Part shown: piece by piece, positions 52,089 to 60,544 of the stretch
Position numbering within the stretch: position 1 is the first letter of the stretch
Layout of the letters: each line of letters opens with the position of its first letter
From: Streptomyces sp. Alt3
Lineage (GTDB): Bacteria; Actinomycetota; Actinomycetes; Streptomycetales; Streptomycetaceae
Assembly: GCF_030719215.1 (NCBI RefSeq)
Contig: NZ_CP120983.1
Location: 7,316,001 to 7,380,000, forward strand
Direction of reading: 5' to 3'
DNA length: 64,000 nt
The notes under the pieces: model-generated
Databases searched by the model: none
What the model saw: only the letters and a program-made list of their open reading frames with translations
Told to the model about the DNA's origin: nothing
Made by a program: the position numbers and the translations under genes

Positions 52089-55034
52089 TCAGAGGACCGG
52101 CCGGGTCGCCCGCTCCAGCTCGATGAGGGCCGAGTGGTAACGGTGGCCGGTCGCACGGTCCATCCCGATCTCGCACGTACGGTTCGCCGACAGATAGGCG
52201 TCGTACGGACGGGTGTTGACCTCCGCAGCCTCCTTGGCGGTCGCCGAGTCCGTCAGCTCCTTGTGCAGCATGCCCCGGTCGCCCGCGAACCCGCAGCAGC
52301 CGACGTCGTCGGGCACGACGACCTCCTCGGCGCAGGCCTCCGCCACCGTGCGCAGGTGGGGGACGTCGCCGAGATGCTCCATCGAGCAGGTGGGATGCAG
52401 GACGGCGGAACCCGCCCGGCGGAACACCGTCAGATGGGGGAGCAGCTCGTCAGCGGCCCAGACGAGGGAGTCGACGAACGTCATCTCCCGGTGCAACGCC
52501 CGGTTGTCCTCCGTGAGATGGGGAACCACCTCGTGGGCCAGGCCCAGGGTGCACGACGACGCGTCGACGACCAGCGGCAGAGAACCACCTCCGGTCCAGC
52601 CCCAGGCGGCCTCCACGATGCGATTGGCCATGATCGCGTCGGCGACGTCATATCCCTTGGAGTGCCAGATCGTCGCGCAGCAGGTGCCCGAGACGTCCTC
52701 GGGAATCCATACGGGTCTGCCGGCCCGCGCGGAGAGGGAGACGACGGACTCGGCGAGCGACAGCGCTCCGGCGTCCTCGCCGGGTCCGGCGAAGATGCGG
52801 TTCACGCAGGCCGGGTAGTAGACGGCGCGCGCACCGGACCGGGAGGTGGGCGGCAGGGCGCGGGACGCGGCGCCGGGGATCTCCGGCAGCCATTCCGGCA
52901 CCAGGTCCGGACGCACGGCCCTGCGGGCGAGCCGGGTCACGGCCTCCAGCAGCCGGTCGCCGGCACGGCGGGTCACGACGTCGGCCACACCGAGGGCGAC
53001 CCGGGCCGACGCCTCCACGAACCCGAAGTGCCGCGCGGTCAGAGCTGCCACCCGCTCCTCACGGGCGGAGTGACGACGATGGCGGAAGTCCTTCATCATC
53101 GCGCCGGTGTCGATGCCGACGGGACATGCGAGCTTGCAGGTGGAGTCGCCCGCGCAGGTGTCCACGGCGTCGTAGCCGTAGGCGTCCAGCAGGCCGGCCT
53201 CCACCGGGGAGCCGTCCGGCTGGCGCATCATTTCCCGGCGCAGCACGATCCGTTGGCGCGGCGTGGTGGTGAGGTCCTCGCTGGGACAGGTCGGCTCGCA
53301 GAAGCCGCACTCGATGCACGGGTCGGCGACCGGCTCGACCTTGGGGATGGTCTTGAGCCCGCGCAGATGCGCCGCCGGATCCCGGTCCAGCACGATCCGG
53401 GGGGCCAGGACCCCGTCCGGGTCGATGGCCTCCTTCGTGCGCCACATGAGAGCGGTCGCGGTGGGACCCCACTCCCTCTCCAGGAACGGCGCGATGTTCC
53501 GTCCCGTGGCGTGCTCCGCCTTCAGCGACCCGTCGAAGCGGTCGACGACGAGCGTGCAGAACTCCTCCATGAACGCGGCGTAGCGTTCGACGTCGGCCGG
53601 CTCCGCGGCGTCGAAGGCCAGCAGGAAATGCAGGTTTCCGTGCGCCGCGTGACCCGCGACCGCGGCGTCGAAGCCGTGGACGGCCTGCAGGGCGAGCAAC
53701 GCCTCGCAGGCTTCCGACAGCCGGGACGGGGGGACTGCGAAGTCCTCGGTGATCAGGGTCGTGCCCGCGGGACGGGAGCCGCCTACGGCGGTGACGAACG
53801 CCTTCCGCGCCTTCCAGTACCCCGAGACGGCGCCGGGGTCGCGCGTGAACTCGTTGGTGACGGAGACCGCAGGAGCCACGAGACCGATGCCGTCGACGAC
53901 CGAGGCCGCGGCCCGCTCGCAGACGGTCAGCGCGTCTTCGTCCGGGGCGCGGAACTCCACCAGCAGCGCGGTCGTCCCCTGCGGGAGCCCCGCCCAGTCC
54001 GAGGGAACGCCCTCGACCCGGACCGAGGCGCGCAGGGTGTTGCCGTCCATCAGCTCCACGGCGGTGGCCCCCGCCTCGTTGAAGCGGGGCACGGCCGCCG
54101 CGGCCGCCGAGAGGGAGGGGAAGAACAGGAGCGCGGACGAGACGTGGCGGTCCAGGGGCAGGGTGTCGAAGACGACCTCGGAGATGAATCCGAAGGTGCC
54201 CTCGGAGCCGACCATCAGGCCCCGCAGGATCTCCACCGGGGTCGATCCGTCCAGGAACGCGTCGAGGCGGTAGCCGTTGGTGTTCTTGATCTCGTACTTG
54301 GCACGGATCCGGGCGGTGAGCCGCTCGTCGGCCTCGATCTCGGCCTTCAGCGCCAGCAGCTCGTCGCACAGGTGCGGTTCCGCGTGGCGCAGCAGCTCGT
54401 CGGCGTCCGCCTCACCCGTGTCGACCACCGTGCCGCTCGGCAGGACGAAGGTCAGCGAGGAGACCGTACGGTACGAATTCCTGGTGGTGCCCGCGGTCAT
54501 GCCCGAGGCGTTGTTGGCCACGACCCCACCGACGGTGCAGGCGATGGCACTGGCGGGATCGGGGCCAAGGACCCGCCCGTGCCGGGCGAGCGCGGCATTG
54601 GCCCGCATGACGGTGGTCCCGGGCCGGATCCGGGCCCGGGCACCGCCGTCGAGGACCTCGACCCCCGTCCAGTGCCGGCGTACGTCGACGAGGATGTCCT
54701 CGCCCTGCGCCTGGCCGTTGAGGCTGGTGCCGGCGGCCCTGAAGACGACACCGCGGCCGTTGCCGTGCGCGTAGGAGAGGATCGCCGAGATGTCGTCCAG
54801 GTCCTCGGGGACCACGACGACCTGCGGCAGGAAGCGGTACGGGCTCGCATCGGAGGCATACCGCACCAGGTCCGAGATCTGCCAGAGCACCTTCTCCGGA
54901 CCGAGCAGGGCGGTCAGGCCGGCCCGCAGTTCCGCCGGGCTCCCCGACGCCTTCCAGCCGGGCACCCGATCGGGGGACGGGGCACGTGCCGTACCGGGGC
55001 GCAGGGCTTCCGGCTTCGGCTCCAGCAGCGGCAT
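52089..55034 (-). CDS. D-lactate dehydrogenase-type FAD/Fe-S oxidoreductase
   Basis: 981 residues from the ATG at 55034 (MPLLEPKPEALRPG). N-terminal FAD-binding type 4 domain: RYASDASPYRFLPQVVVVPEDLDDI, FRAAGTSLNGQAQG, GVVANNASGMTAGT, then the cap domain (~270-560). Two [4Fe-4S] motifs follow: CIECGFCEPTCP and CAGDSTCKLACPVG. The C-terminal part has two CCG-type Cys-rich domains (TCCATIWHS, VGCCGFAGDRG). The fused architecture is that of actinobacterial quinone-linked D-lactate (or other 2-hydroxyacid) dehydrogenases. Independent transcription unit; no sugar-acid genes nearby. Confidence 0.93.
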   Translation of the reverse strand: MPLLEPKPEALRPGTARAPSPDRVPGWKASGSPAELRAGLTALLGPEKVLWQISDLVRYASDASPYRFLPQVVVVPEDLDDISAILSYAHGNGRGVVFRAAGTSLNGQAQGEDILVDVRRHWTGVEVLDGGARARIRPGTTVMRANAALARHGRVLGPDPASAIACTVGGVVANNASGMTAGTTRNSYRTVSSLTFVLPSGTVVDTGEADADELLRHAEPHLCDELLALKAEIEADERLTARIRAKYEIKNTNGYRLDAFLDGSTPVEILRGLMVGSEGTFGFISEVVFDTLPLDRHVSSALLFFPSLSAAAAAVPRFNEAGATAVELMDGNTLRASVRVEGVPSDWAGLPQGTTALLVEFRAPDEDALTVCERAAASVVDGIGLVAPAVSVTNEFTRDPGAVSGYWKARKAFVTAVGGSRPAGTTLITEDFAVPPSRLSEACEALLALQAVHGFDAAVAGHAAHGNLHFLLAFDAAEPADVERYAAFMEEFCTLVVDRFDGSLKAEHATGRNIAPFLEREWGPTATALMWRTKEAIDPDGVLAPRIVLDRDPAAHLRGLKTIPKVEPVADPCIECGFCEPTCPSEDLTTTPRQRIVLRREMMRQPDGSPVEAGLLDAYGYDAVDTCAGDSTCKLACPVGIDTGAMMKDFRHRRHSAREERVAALTARHFGFVEASARVALGVADVVTRRAGDRLLEAVTRLARRAVRPDLVPEWLPEIPGAASRALPPTSRSGARAVYYPACVNRIFAGPGEDAGALSLAESVVSLSARAGRPVWIPEDVSGTCCATIWHSKGYDVADAIMANRIVEAAWGWTGGGSLPLVVDASSCTLGLAHEVVPHLTEDNRALHREMTFVDSLVWAADELLPHLTVFRRAGSAVLHPTCSMEHLGDVPHLRTVAEACAEEVVVPDDVGCCGFAGDRGMLHKELTDSATAKEAAEVNTRPYDAYLSANRTCEIGMDRATGHRYHSALIELERATRPVL

Positions 55035-55080
55035 GTCAGGGTCCCCTCGACGGCGCGGTGCGGTGGCCGCACCGCCTGCC

Positions 55081-55527
55081 TCAGCAGCGGCGGCGCTCCG
55101 GCATCCCGTCGACCAGAGCGGTGAGCAGGCCGCCGAGCACCTCACGCTGTTCGGCGGTCAATGGAGCCAGGATCTCCTCCGCGGCCGCCTTCCGCGCGGC
55201 GCGCATCGAACGGAGCACCTCCCGGCCCTCCTTCGTGATCTCGATACGGACCACCCGGCGGTTGGTCGGATCCGGGGCACGCCGCACCCTGCCGCTCGCC
55301 TCCAGGCCGTCGACCAGAGTGGTCACCGCCCGGGGGACGACGTCGAGCCGCTCGGCGAGATCGGCCATCCGGGGCGCGCCCTCGTAGTGCGCGGTCGTGC
55401 GCAGCAGGCGGAACTGGGCCGGAGTGATGCCGATCGGCTCCAGCTGGCGGCTCTGGATGCGCTGGAGGCGGCGCGTGAGTCGCAGGAGCTGCTCGGCGAG
55501 CATGCCGTCGGAGTCGGGGGAGTCCAT
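55081..55527 (-). CDS. MarR-family regulator
   Basis: 148 residues. Winged helix: QLEPIGITPAQFRLLRTTAHYEGAPRMADLAERLDVVPRAVTTLVDGLEASGRVRRAPDPTNRRVVRIEITKEG is a canonical MarR pattern (~33-105), framed by dimerisation helices. It diverges from an ABC exporter gene over a gap with symmetric ACAAT/ATTGT sites, so it probably represses the exporter and responds to a transported compound. Start ATG at 55527. Confidence 0.93.
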   Translation of the reverse strand: MDSPDSDGMLAEQLLRLTRRLQRIQSRQLEPIGITPAQFRLLRTTAHYEGAPRMADLAERLDVVPRAVTTLVDGLEASGRVRRAPDPTNRRVVRIEITKEGREVLRSMRAARKAAAEEILAPLTAEQREVLGGLLTALVDGMPERRRC

Positions 55528-55533
55528 GAGGGA

Positions 55534-55576
55534 ACAATATCAGGACCTGGTTCATTGTGAAGATGGGTAACAATGA
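55534..55576. promoter_or_regulatory. MarR operator: alternating ACAAT/ATTGT half-sites
   Basis: TCATTGT (55552-55558) and ACAATGA (55570-55576) form a 7+7-bp inverted repeat with an 11-bp spacer. A further ACAAT lies at 55534-55538, facing ATTGT at 55554-55558. The array sits next to the marR start in the 171-bp gap to the ABC gene. Position and symmetry suit MarR dimers; binding is inferred. Confidence 0.6.
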
Positions 55577-55698
55577 GCTAAGCTCTCAAAGGTCGGCTCG
55601 CCCTTCACCTCCGAGACCTCTGTGTCCGCTGCCGTGAGCCCGAGCCCCTTTCGCGTCCCTTTTTCGTCCCTGTTCCCCACGCGCCTTCGAAGGAGCCC

Positions 55699-57534
55699 AT
55701 GAAACCCGACGAACCCGCCTGGACACCTCCAGCCGCAGACTCCGGCCAGCCGCCTGCCGAGCTGCGCCGCATCTTCCGTCTCTTCCGTCCGTACCGGGCC
55801 AGACTCACCGTGGTGGGCCTGCTGGTCGGCGCCTCCTCCCTGGTGTCGGTCGCCTCACCGTTCCTGCTCCGCGAGATCCTGGACACCGCGATCCCCCAGG
55901 GCCGCACGGGTCTCCTCACGCTGCTCGCACTCGGCATGATCCTCACGGCCGTGATGACCAGCGTCTTCGGTGTCCTGCAGACCCTGATCTCCACGACGGT
56001 CGGACAGCGCGTCATGCACGACCTGCGCACCGCCGTCTACACCCAGCTCCAGCGGATGCCGCTCGCCTTCTTCACCCGGACCCGCACCGGCGAGGTCCAG
56101 TCCCGCATCGCCAACGACATCGGCGGAATGCAGGCGACGGTCACCTCCACCGCGACCTCCCTGGTCTCCAACCTGACCTCCGTGGTCGCCACCGTGGTCG
56201 CCATGCTCGCCCTGGACTGGCGGCTCACCGTCGTCTCGCTGCTCCTGCTGCCCGTCTTCGTCTGGATCAGCCGCCGTGTCGGCCGGGAACGCAAGAAAAT
56301 CACCACCCAGCGCCAGAAGCAGATGGCCGCGATGGCAGCCACGGTCACCGAATCACTCTCGGTCAGCGGCATCCTGCTCGGCCGCACCATGGGCCGCTCG
56401 GACTCCCTCACCCAGAGTTTCTCCGAGGAGTCGGAGCGCCTGGTCGACCTCGAGGTGCGCTCCAGCATGGCGGGGCGCTGGAGGATGTCCACCATCGGGA
56501 TCGTGATGGCCGCCATGCCTGCCGTCATCTACTGGGCAGCGGGCCTCACCCTCCAGTCGGGCGTCACCGCTGTCTCCATCGGCACACTGGTCGCCTTCGT
56601 CTCGCTCCAGCAGGGCCTGTTCCGTCCCGCCGTGAGCCTGCTCTCCACCGGTGTGCAGATGCAGACCTCCCTCGCCCTGTTCGCCCGCATCTTCGAGTAC
56701 CTCGATCTCGAAGTGGACATCACCGAACCGGAGAAGCCTGTCCGGCTCGAGAAGATCCGCGGTGAGGTCGCCTTCGAGGACGTCACCTTCAGCTACGACG
56801 CGAAGAGCGGCCCGACCCTGAGCGGCGTCGACGTGACCGTGCCCGCGGGGAACAGCCTGGCCGTCGTCGGACCCACGGGTTCGGGCAAGTCCACACTCAG
56901 CTATCTGGTGCCGAGGCTGTACGACGTCACAGGGGGCCGGGTCACGATCGACGGGGTCGATGTGCGCGACCTCGATTTCGACACCCTCGCCCGCGCCGTC
57001 GGCGTGGTCTCCCAGGAGACGTACCTCTTCCACGCCTCGGTCGCGGAGAACCTCCGCTTCGCCAAGCCGGACGCCACCGACGAGGAGATCGAGGCCGCGA
57101 CCCGCACCGCGCAGATCCACGACCACATCGCGGGGCTCCCCGACGGCTACGACACCCTGGTCGGCGAACGCGGGTACCGGTTCTCAGGTGGCGAGAAGCA
57201 ACGGCTGGCCATCGCCCGCACCATTCTCCGGGACCCGCCCGTGCTGATCCTCGACGAGGCGACCAGCGCCCTCGACACCCGTACGGAACACGCTGTACAG
57301 CAGGCCATCGACGCCCTGTCGAAGGGGCGCACCACGCTCACCATCGCGCACCGGCTCTCCACCGTCAGGGACGCGGACCAGATCATCGTCCTGGACGACG
57401 GCCGTGTGGCAGAGCGTGGCACGCACGAGGAACTGCTCGCGCAGGACGGACGCTACGCCGCCCTGATCCGCCGTGACAGCCATCCGGCCCCGGCAGCCAC
57501 GAGCGAAAGCCACCTGGCCCCGGCAGCCACGTGA
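55699..57534 (+). CDS. ABC exporter (homodimer-type half-transporter)
   Basis: 611 residues from the ATG at 55699 with GAAGGAG upstream. Six membrane helices (~35-320) then a complete ATPase: Walker A GPTGSGKST (~395), Q-loop VSQETYLF, signature FSGGEKQRLAIART, Walker B VLILDEATSALD, H-loop LTIAHRLSTV. All consensus residues are present, so it can work as a homodimer, unlike the heterodimeric pair at 46.3-50 kb. The C-terminus ends in a duplicated HPAPAAT/HLAPAAT. Divergent from marR; probably multidrug or lipid-like export under MarR control. Confidence 0.95.
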   Translation: MKPDEPAWTPPAADSGQPPAELRRIFRLFRPYRARLTVVGLLVGASSLVSVASPFLLREILDTAIPQGRTGLLTLLALGMILTAVMTSVFGVLQTLISTTVGQRVMHDLRTAVYTQLQRMPLAFFTRTRTGEVQSRIANDIGGMQATVTSTATSLVSNLTSVVATVVAMLALDWRLTVVSLLLLPVFVWISRRVGRERKKITTQRQKQMAAMAATVTESLSVSGILLGRTMGRSDSLTQSFSEESERLVDLEVRSSMAGRWRMSTIGIVMAAMPAVIYWAAGLTLQSGVTAVSIGTLVAFVSLQQGLFRPAVSLLSTGVQMQTSLALFARIFEYLDLEVDITEPEKPVRLEKIRGEVAFEDVTFSYDAKSGPTLSGVDVTVPAGNSLAVVGPTGSGKSTLSYLVPRLYDVTGGRVTIDGVDVRDLDFDTLARAVGVVSQETYLFHASVAENLRFAKPDATDEEIEAATRTAQIHDHIAGLPDGYDTLVGERGYRFSGGEKQRLAIARTILRDPPVLILDEATSALDTRTEHAVQQAIDALSKGRTTLTIAHRLSTVRDADQIIVLDDGRVAERGTHEELLAQDGRYAALIRRDSHPAPAATSESHLAPAAT

Positions 57535-57567
57535 ACCCGGCGCGGCCGTATGGCTGCGGCAGCCACA
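57487..57567. repeat. Imperfect repeats at the 3' end of the ABC exporter gene
   Basis: The block GGCAGCCAC, with a CCCC or GCTG lead, recurs three times about 30-40 bp apart, starting near 57490, 57520 and 57557, with ATCCGGC/CCTGGC-like leads. The first two copies encode the duplicated C-terminal APAAT; the third is beyond the stop codon at 57532. This suggests a small minisatellite that spans the stop. Confidence 0.55.
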
Positions 57568-57694
57568 TGAGCCCGGTGGTCGTCCGGGGATCGTCCGCAG
57601 ATCCGGCCGCCTGGCGTGCGGCATGCTCGCCGCCCATGAGAGCACTGCCCGGAGTGGAACTCCCCGGGACGCCGGCCCGAAGGAGGAGCAAGGC

Positions 57695-58771
57695 TCAGGC
57701 CGGTACGCCGTCCAACAACCGGGTCACCGAACGGACCGCCTCCCGGCCTGCCCGGTTGGCGCCGATCGTGCTGGCGGACGGGCCGTACCCGACGAGATGG
57801 ACGCGCGCGTCCCGCACGGCCCGGGTGTCCTCGACACGGATGCCGCCGCCGGGCTCGCGGAGTCTCAGCGGCGCGAGATGATCGACGGCGGCCCGGAAGC
57901 CGGTCGCCCAGAGGATGACATCGGCCTCCACCGTGCGGCCGTCGGGCCAGGCCACGCCTTCCGGCGTGATGCGTTCGAACATGGGGAGCCGATCGAGTAC
58001 TCCCTCATCGCGTGCACGCCGCACGGCGTCGTTCAGCGGCAGCCCGGTCACGCTCACCACACTCTGCGGCGGCAGCCCGCGGCGTACGCGCTCCTCGACC
58101 ATGGCCACCGCTGCCCGCCCCTGCACCTCGCCGAACGGCCCCTCCCGGAAGACCGGAGGGCGCCGAGTCACCCAGTACGTCTCCGACGCCACCTCGGCGA
58201 TCTCCATCAGATGCTGGGTGCCCGACGCGCCGCCGCCGACCACGATCACCCTCAGGCCGGCGAACTCCGTGGGCCCCGGGTAGTTCGCAGTGTGCAACTG
58301 CCTTCCACGGAAGGTCTCCTGGCCGGGGTAGCGGGGCCAGAACGGCCGGTCCCAGGTGCCGGTGGCGTTGATCAGGGTGCGCGTTGCGTACACGCCCTCG
58401 GAGGTCTCGACCAGCAGTCGGCCATCTGCGCCCTCGCGTACGGCGCTCACCTCGACGGGGCGGTGCACGCGCAGACCGAAACGTTGCTCGTAGGCGTCGA
58501 AATAGCCCCCGATCACCTCTGACGAGGGCCTGCTGTCATCCGCACCGGTCAGTTCCATACCGGGCAGGGAGTGCATCCCGTGCACCTTGCCGTACGTCAG
58601 TGAAGGCCAGCGGAACTGCCAGGCGCCGCCGGGCCGGGGCGCGTGGTCCAGCACGACGAATTCCCGGTCGGGCCCGAGGCCGGCGCGGCGCAGGTGGTAG
58701 GCGGCGGACAGCCCGGCCTGCCCGGCGCCGATGACGACCACGTCCAGCTCACGCGTCCCAAAGTTGTTCAC
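57695..58771 (-). CDS. FAD/NAD(P)-binding flavin monooxygenase-like protein
   Basis: 358 residues from a GTG at 58771 (MNNFGTRELDVVVIG). FAD motif VVVIGAGQAGLSAAYHLRRAG (~10-30), the GGAWQFRWPSL segment, NATGTWDRPFWPRYPGQETFRGRQLHTANYPGP (the flavin monooxygenase/Baeyer-Villiger-like region), and NADP motif VIVVGGGASGTQHLMEIA (~177-194). An HTANYPG region replaces the full FxGxxxHxxxW fingerprint, so the reaction is uncertain; it may be an oxidoreductase close to YUC/FMO-like flavoproteins. Single gene. Confidence 0.86.
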   Translation of the reverse strand: MNNFGTRELDVVVIGAGQAGLSAAYHLRRAGLGPDREFVVLDHAPRPGGAWQFRWPSLTYGKVHGMHSLPGMELTGADDSRPSSEVIGGYFDAYEQRFGLRVHRPVEVSAVREGADGRLLVETSEGVYATRTLINATGTWDRPFWPRYPGQETFRGRQLHTANYPGPTEFAGLRVIVVGGGASGTQHLMEIAEVASETYWVTRRPPVFREGPFGEVQGRAAVAMVEERVRRGLPPQSVVSVTGLPLNDAVRRARDEGVLDRLPMFERITPEGVAWPDGRTVEADVILWATGFRAAVDHLAPLRLREPGGGIRVEDTRAVRDARVHLVGYGPSASTIGANRAGREAVRSVTRLLDGVPA

Positions 58772-58844
58772 GCTTCTACCAACCCTGGCCGCACCCCGGA
58801 TCTTCCCGGCGGGCGTTCAGCCCCGGAGACAGGAGAATGGGGTC

Positions 58845-59267
58845 ATGCCCGCCACCTTTGCCACACACCTGCTGAGCGTCACCACGGGACGCACCGAAAC
58901 GGTCGCCGACCTGACCGAGGACTGCGCACAGTTCCTCGCCCGAACCGCGCACGGCAGGGACGGCCTGCTCAACGTCTTCGTACCCCATGCCACCGCCGGG
59001 ATCGCGATCCTGGAGACCGGGGCCGGCAGCGACGACGACCTCCTGACCGCCCTGCAGACCCTCCTCCCGGCCGACGACCGCTGGCGCCACCGCCACGGAA
59101 GCCCCGGCCACGGCCGCGACCACGTACTCCCGGCACTCGTACCCCCGCATGCCACGCTGCCGGTGGTCGGGGGGAGGCTGGAGCTGGGGACGTGGCAGTC
59201 GGTGTGTCTGGTGGACACGAACGTCGACAATACGGACCGTCAGGTGCGGCTGAGCTTCCTCGGATAG
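58845..59267 (+). CDS. yjbQ: YjbQ family protein
   Basis: 140 residues from the ATG at 58845 (MPATFATHLLSVTTGRTETV). UPF0047/YjbQ pattern: the middle GLLNVFVPHATAGIAILETGAGSDDDLLTAL carries the conserved HATAGI-like element, followed by WRHRHGSPGHGRDHVLPALV (His cluster), LPVVGGRLELGTWQSVCLVDTN and the terminal VRLSFLG. The E. coli protein has been shown to have low thiamine-phosphate synthase activity; its physiological role is unclear. His residues may form a metal site. Confidence 0.9.
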   Translation: MPATFATHLLSVTTGRTETVADLTEDCAQFLARTAHGRDGLLNVFVPHATAGIAILETGAGSDDDLLTALQTLLPADDRWRHRHGSPGHGRDHVLPALVPPHATLPVVGGRLELGTWQSVCLVDTNVDNTDRQVRLSFLG

Positions 59268-59815
59268 CGCGTTGCTCCGGCGGGAATGTAGAGGGGGATT
59301 CCGGCCGTGCCAACCGATTGGTACGAACGGAACGGATGCCCACCGGTCCGCCGGCCACGGTTGAGTGCGAGAGCGATTTGGTCGACGCCGCAACCGGACG
59401 TCGTGTTGCCGCCACAGGCTGCCACCGTGTTGCCCGGTTCACTGCCATCGGTGTCCGTCACCGACCCAACCAGCGGGCTGAGCCGGCACTTCGTCGACTT
59501 CAGAGCCGACTTGGCGCTCCCGTCCCAGATCGGCGACCGCAGCGGCCGCTGGATCGCCTTCGAGTACGTCAAAACTGTCGGCAGCCGATCGCGGCCCTCC
59601 GCATCAACCGCACCAGCGAGTTCACGGTGGACCTGGTCACGGGGCGAGCTGAACGAAACCGCGGCCGCTCAAGCTTTCCGGAACAACACCTCTCGGCGCT
59701 GCGACGGCAGCATCGACCCGTAGCTGGGCACAGGCGAGCAACGTTCGTCGGTTCTGCAAGGACAGGTCGATGTGGACCGATGGTTCACCTCGACGCGAGT
59801 GGGCGCTGGAGATGG
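59268..59815. other. Stretch without a supported gene; one protein-like frame
   Basis: 548 bp. The plus-strand frame 59307-59723 (138 codons) contains a protein-like core around 59445-59575 (SVTDPTSGLSRHFVDFRADL, then WIAFEYVKT), but the start lacks a convincing ribosome-binding site, the ends are not protein-like, and no family was recognised. The local codon pattern is less GC-biased than in flanking genes. It may be a decayed or transferred gene. Confidence 0.35.
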
Positions 59816-60256
59816 TCAGCGGCGGCCCGTGTTCAGGATGACGAGGAACTGGCCGCCGCCCGGTTCGATGTCGGCGGTCACCGGCAGCCCCGGTACCAGT
59901 CGGGAGAAACGGTCCACCAGCCAATTCGCCGCCTCTTGGGCGTCCCGCTCGGTCGGACAACGGCCCACCATCTCGCGGCCCCCCTTGCGCTCCAGTCTCC
60001 CGGCAACGGTGAGCAGTGGCGCTGGTTCGACCACGTGCAGGTGGTCCGGCCAGGCGATGACTACCTTGACCGCGCCCTTGCGGGTGTTGCATCCGCGGTG
60101 CGCGAGCCGCTCGGCGACCTTGGCCTTCCGGTCGGCAGTCCGGCTGTCGACGCTGGGCCCCCGCGGGTCGTTTACCGACTCGTCGGGGTCGACTGCTTCG
60201 TCGCACACCCAGCACCGCCAGCTGTCGCGCTCGGCCACATCATCAAGGAGACTCAT
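59816..60256 (-). CDS. HNH-like zinc-binding protein of unknown function
   Basis: 146 residues, ATG at 60256 (MSLLDDVAERDSWRCWVC). The N-terminal ~65 residues look like an HNH/zinc module: CWVCDEAVDP (CxxC), NDPRGPSVDSR, and ERLAHRGCNTRKGA (HxxCNxxK). The classical first HNH His is not obvious; the NDPRGPSVD block sits where it should be. The C-terminal half (WPDHLHVVEPAPLLTVAGRLERKGGRE, then NWLVDRFSRLVPGLPVTADIE) is unfamiliar. Conserved, probably nucleic-acid linked; nuclease activity not shown. Confidence 0.75.
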   Translation of the reverse strand: MSLLDDVAERDSWRCWVCDEAVDPDESVNDPRGPSVDSRTADRKAKVAERLAHRGCNTRKGAVKVVIAWPDHLHVVEPAPLLTVAGRLERKGGREMVGRCPTERDAQEAANWLVDRFSRLVPGLPVTADIEPGGGQFLVILNTGRR

Positions 60257-60544
60257 CCGAGCAAACTAGCCTGCCCAGCCGCCACCCCGCGCACCAGGGC
60301 CCCGGCGAGGTCTCGACACCGGCCGACAACGCTGCAACGTCGTTCAACCGTCACCTCGATGGCCAGGGGCGCCGGAGGGTGGTGACGGCCCGGTGCGGCG
60401 TGGAGCGCGCGGTGGATCTGCTGGATGTCGTGGTCGCCGATGAGTGCATATTGCTCCTTCTGCCACTGATCCGAGCGACGCCAACAGGTCTGTCCCGAGC
60501 CGACCCGACGTCTTCGGCCGGGTTCCGGCGAGGCGCCACCGAGG
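60257..60544. other. Gene-free stretch
   Basis: 288 bp between two leftward genes. A minus-strand frame reads QKEQYALIGDHDIQQIHRAL around 60460-60400, which looks protein-like but has no start signal or family match. No repeats or terminator identified. Confidence 0.35.

Noticed and set aside
53059..54369. 436-codon frame within the D-lactate dehydrogenase-type gene
   Set aside because: Same strand, shifted frame; Arg/Gly/Pro-rich composition typical of out-of-frame Streptomyces sequence.
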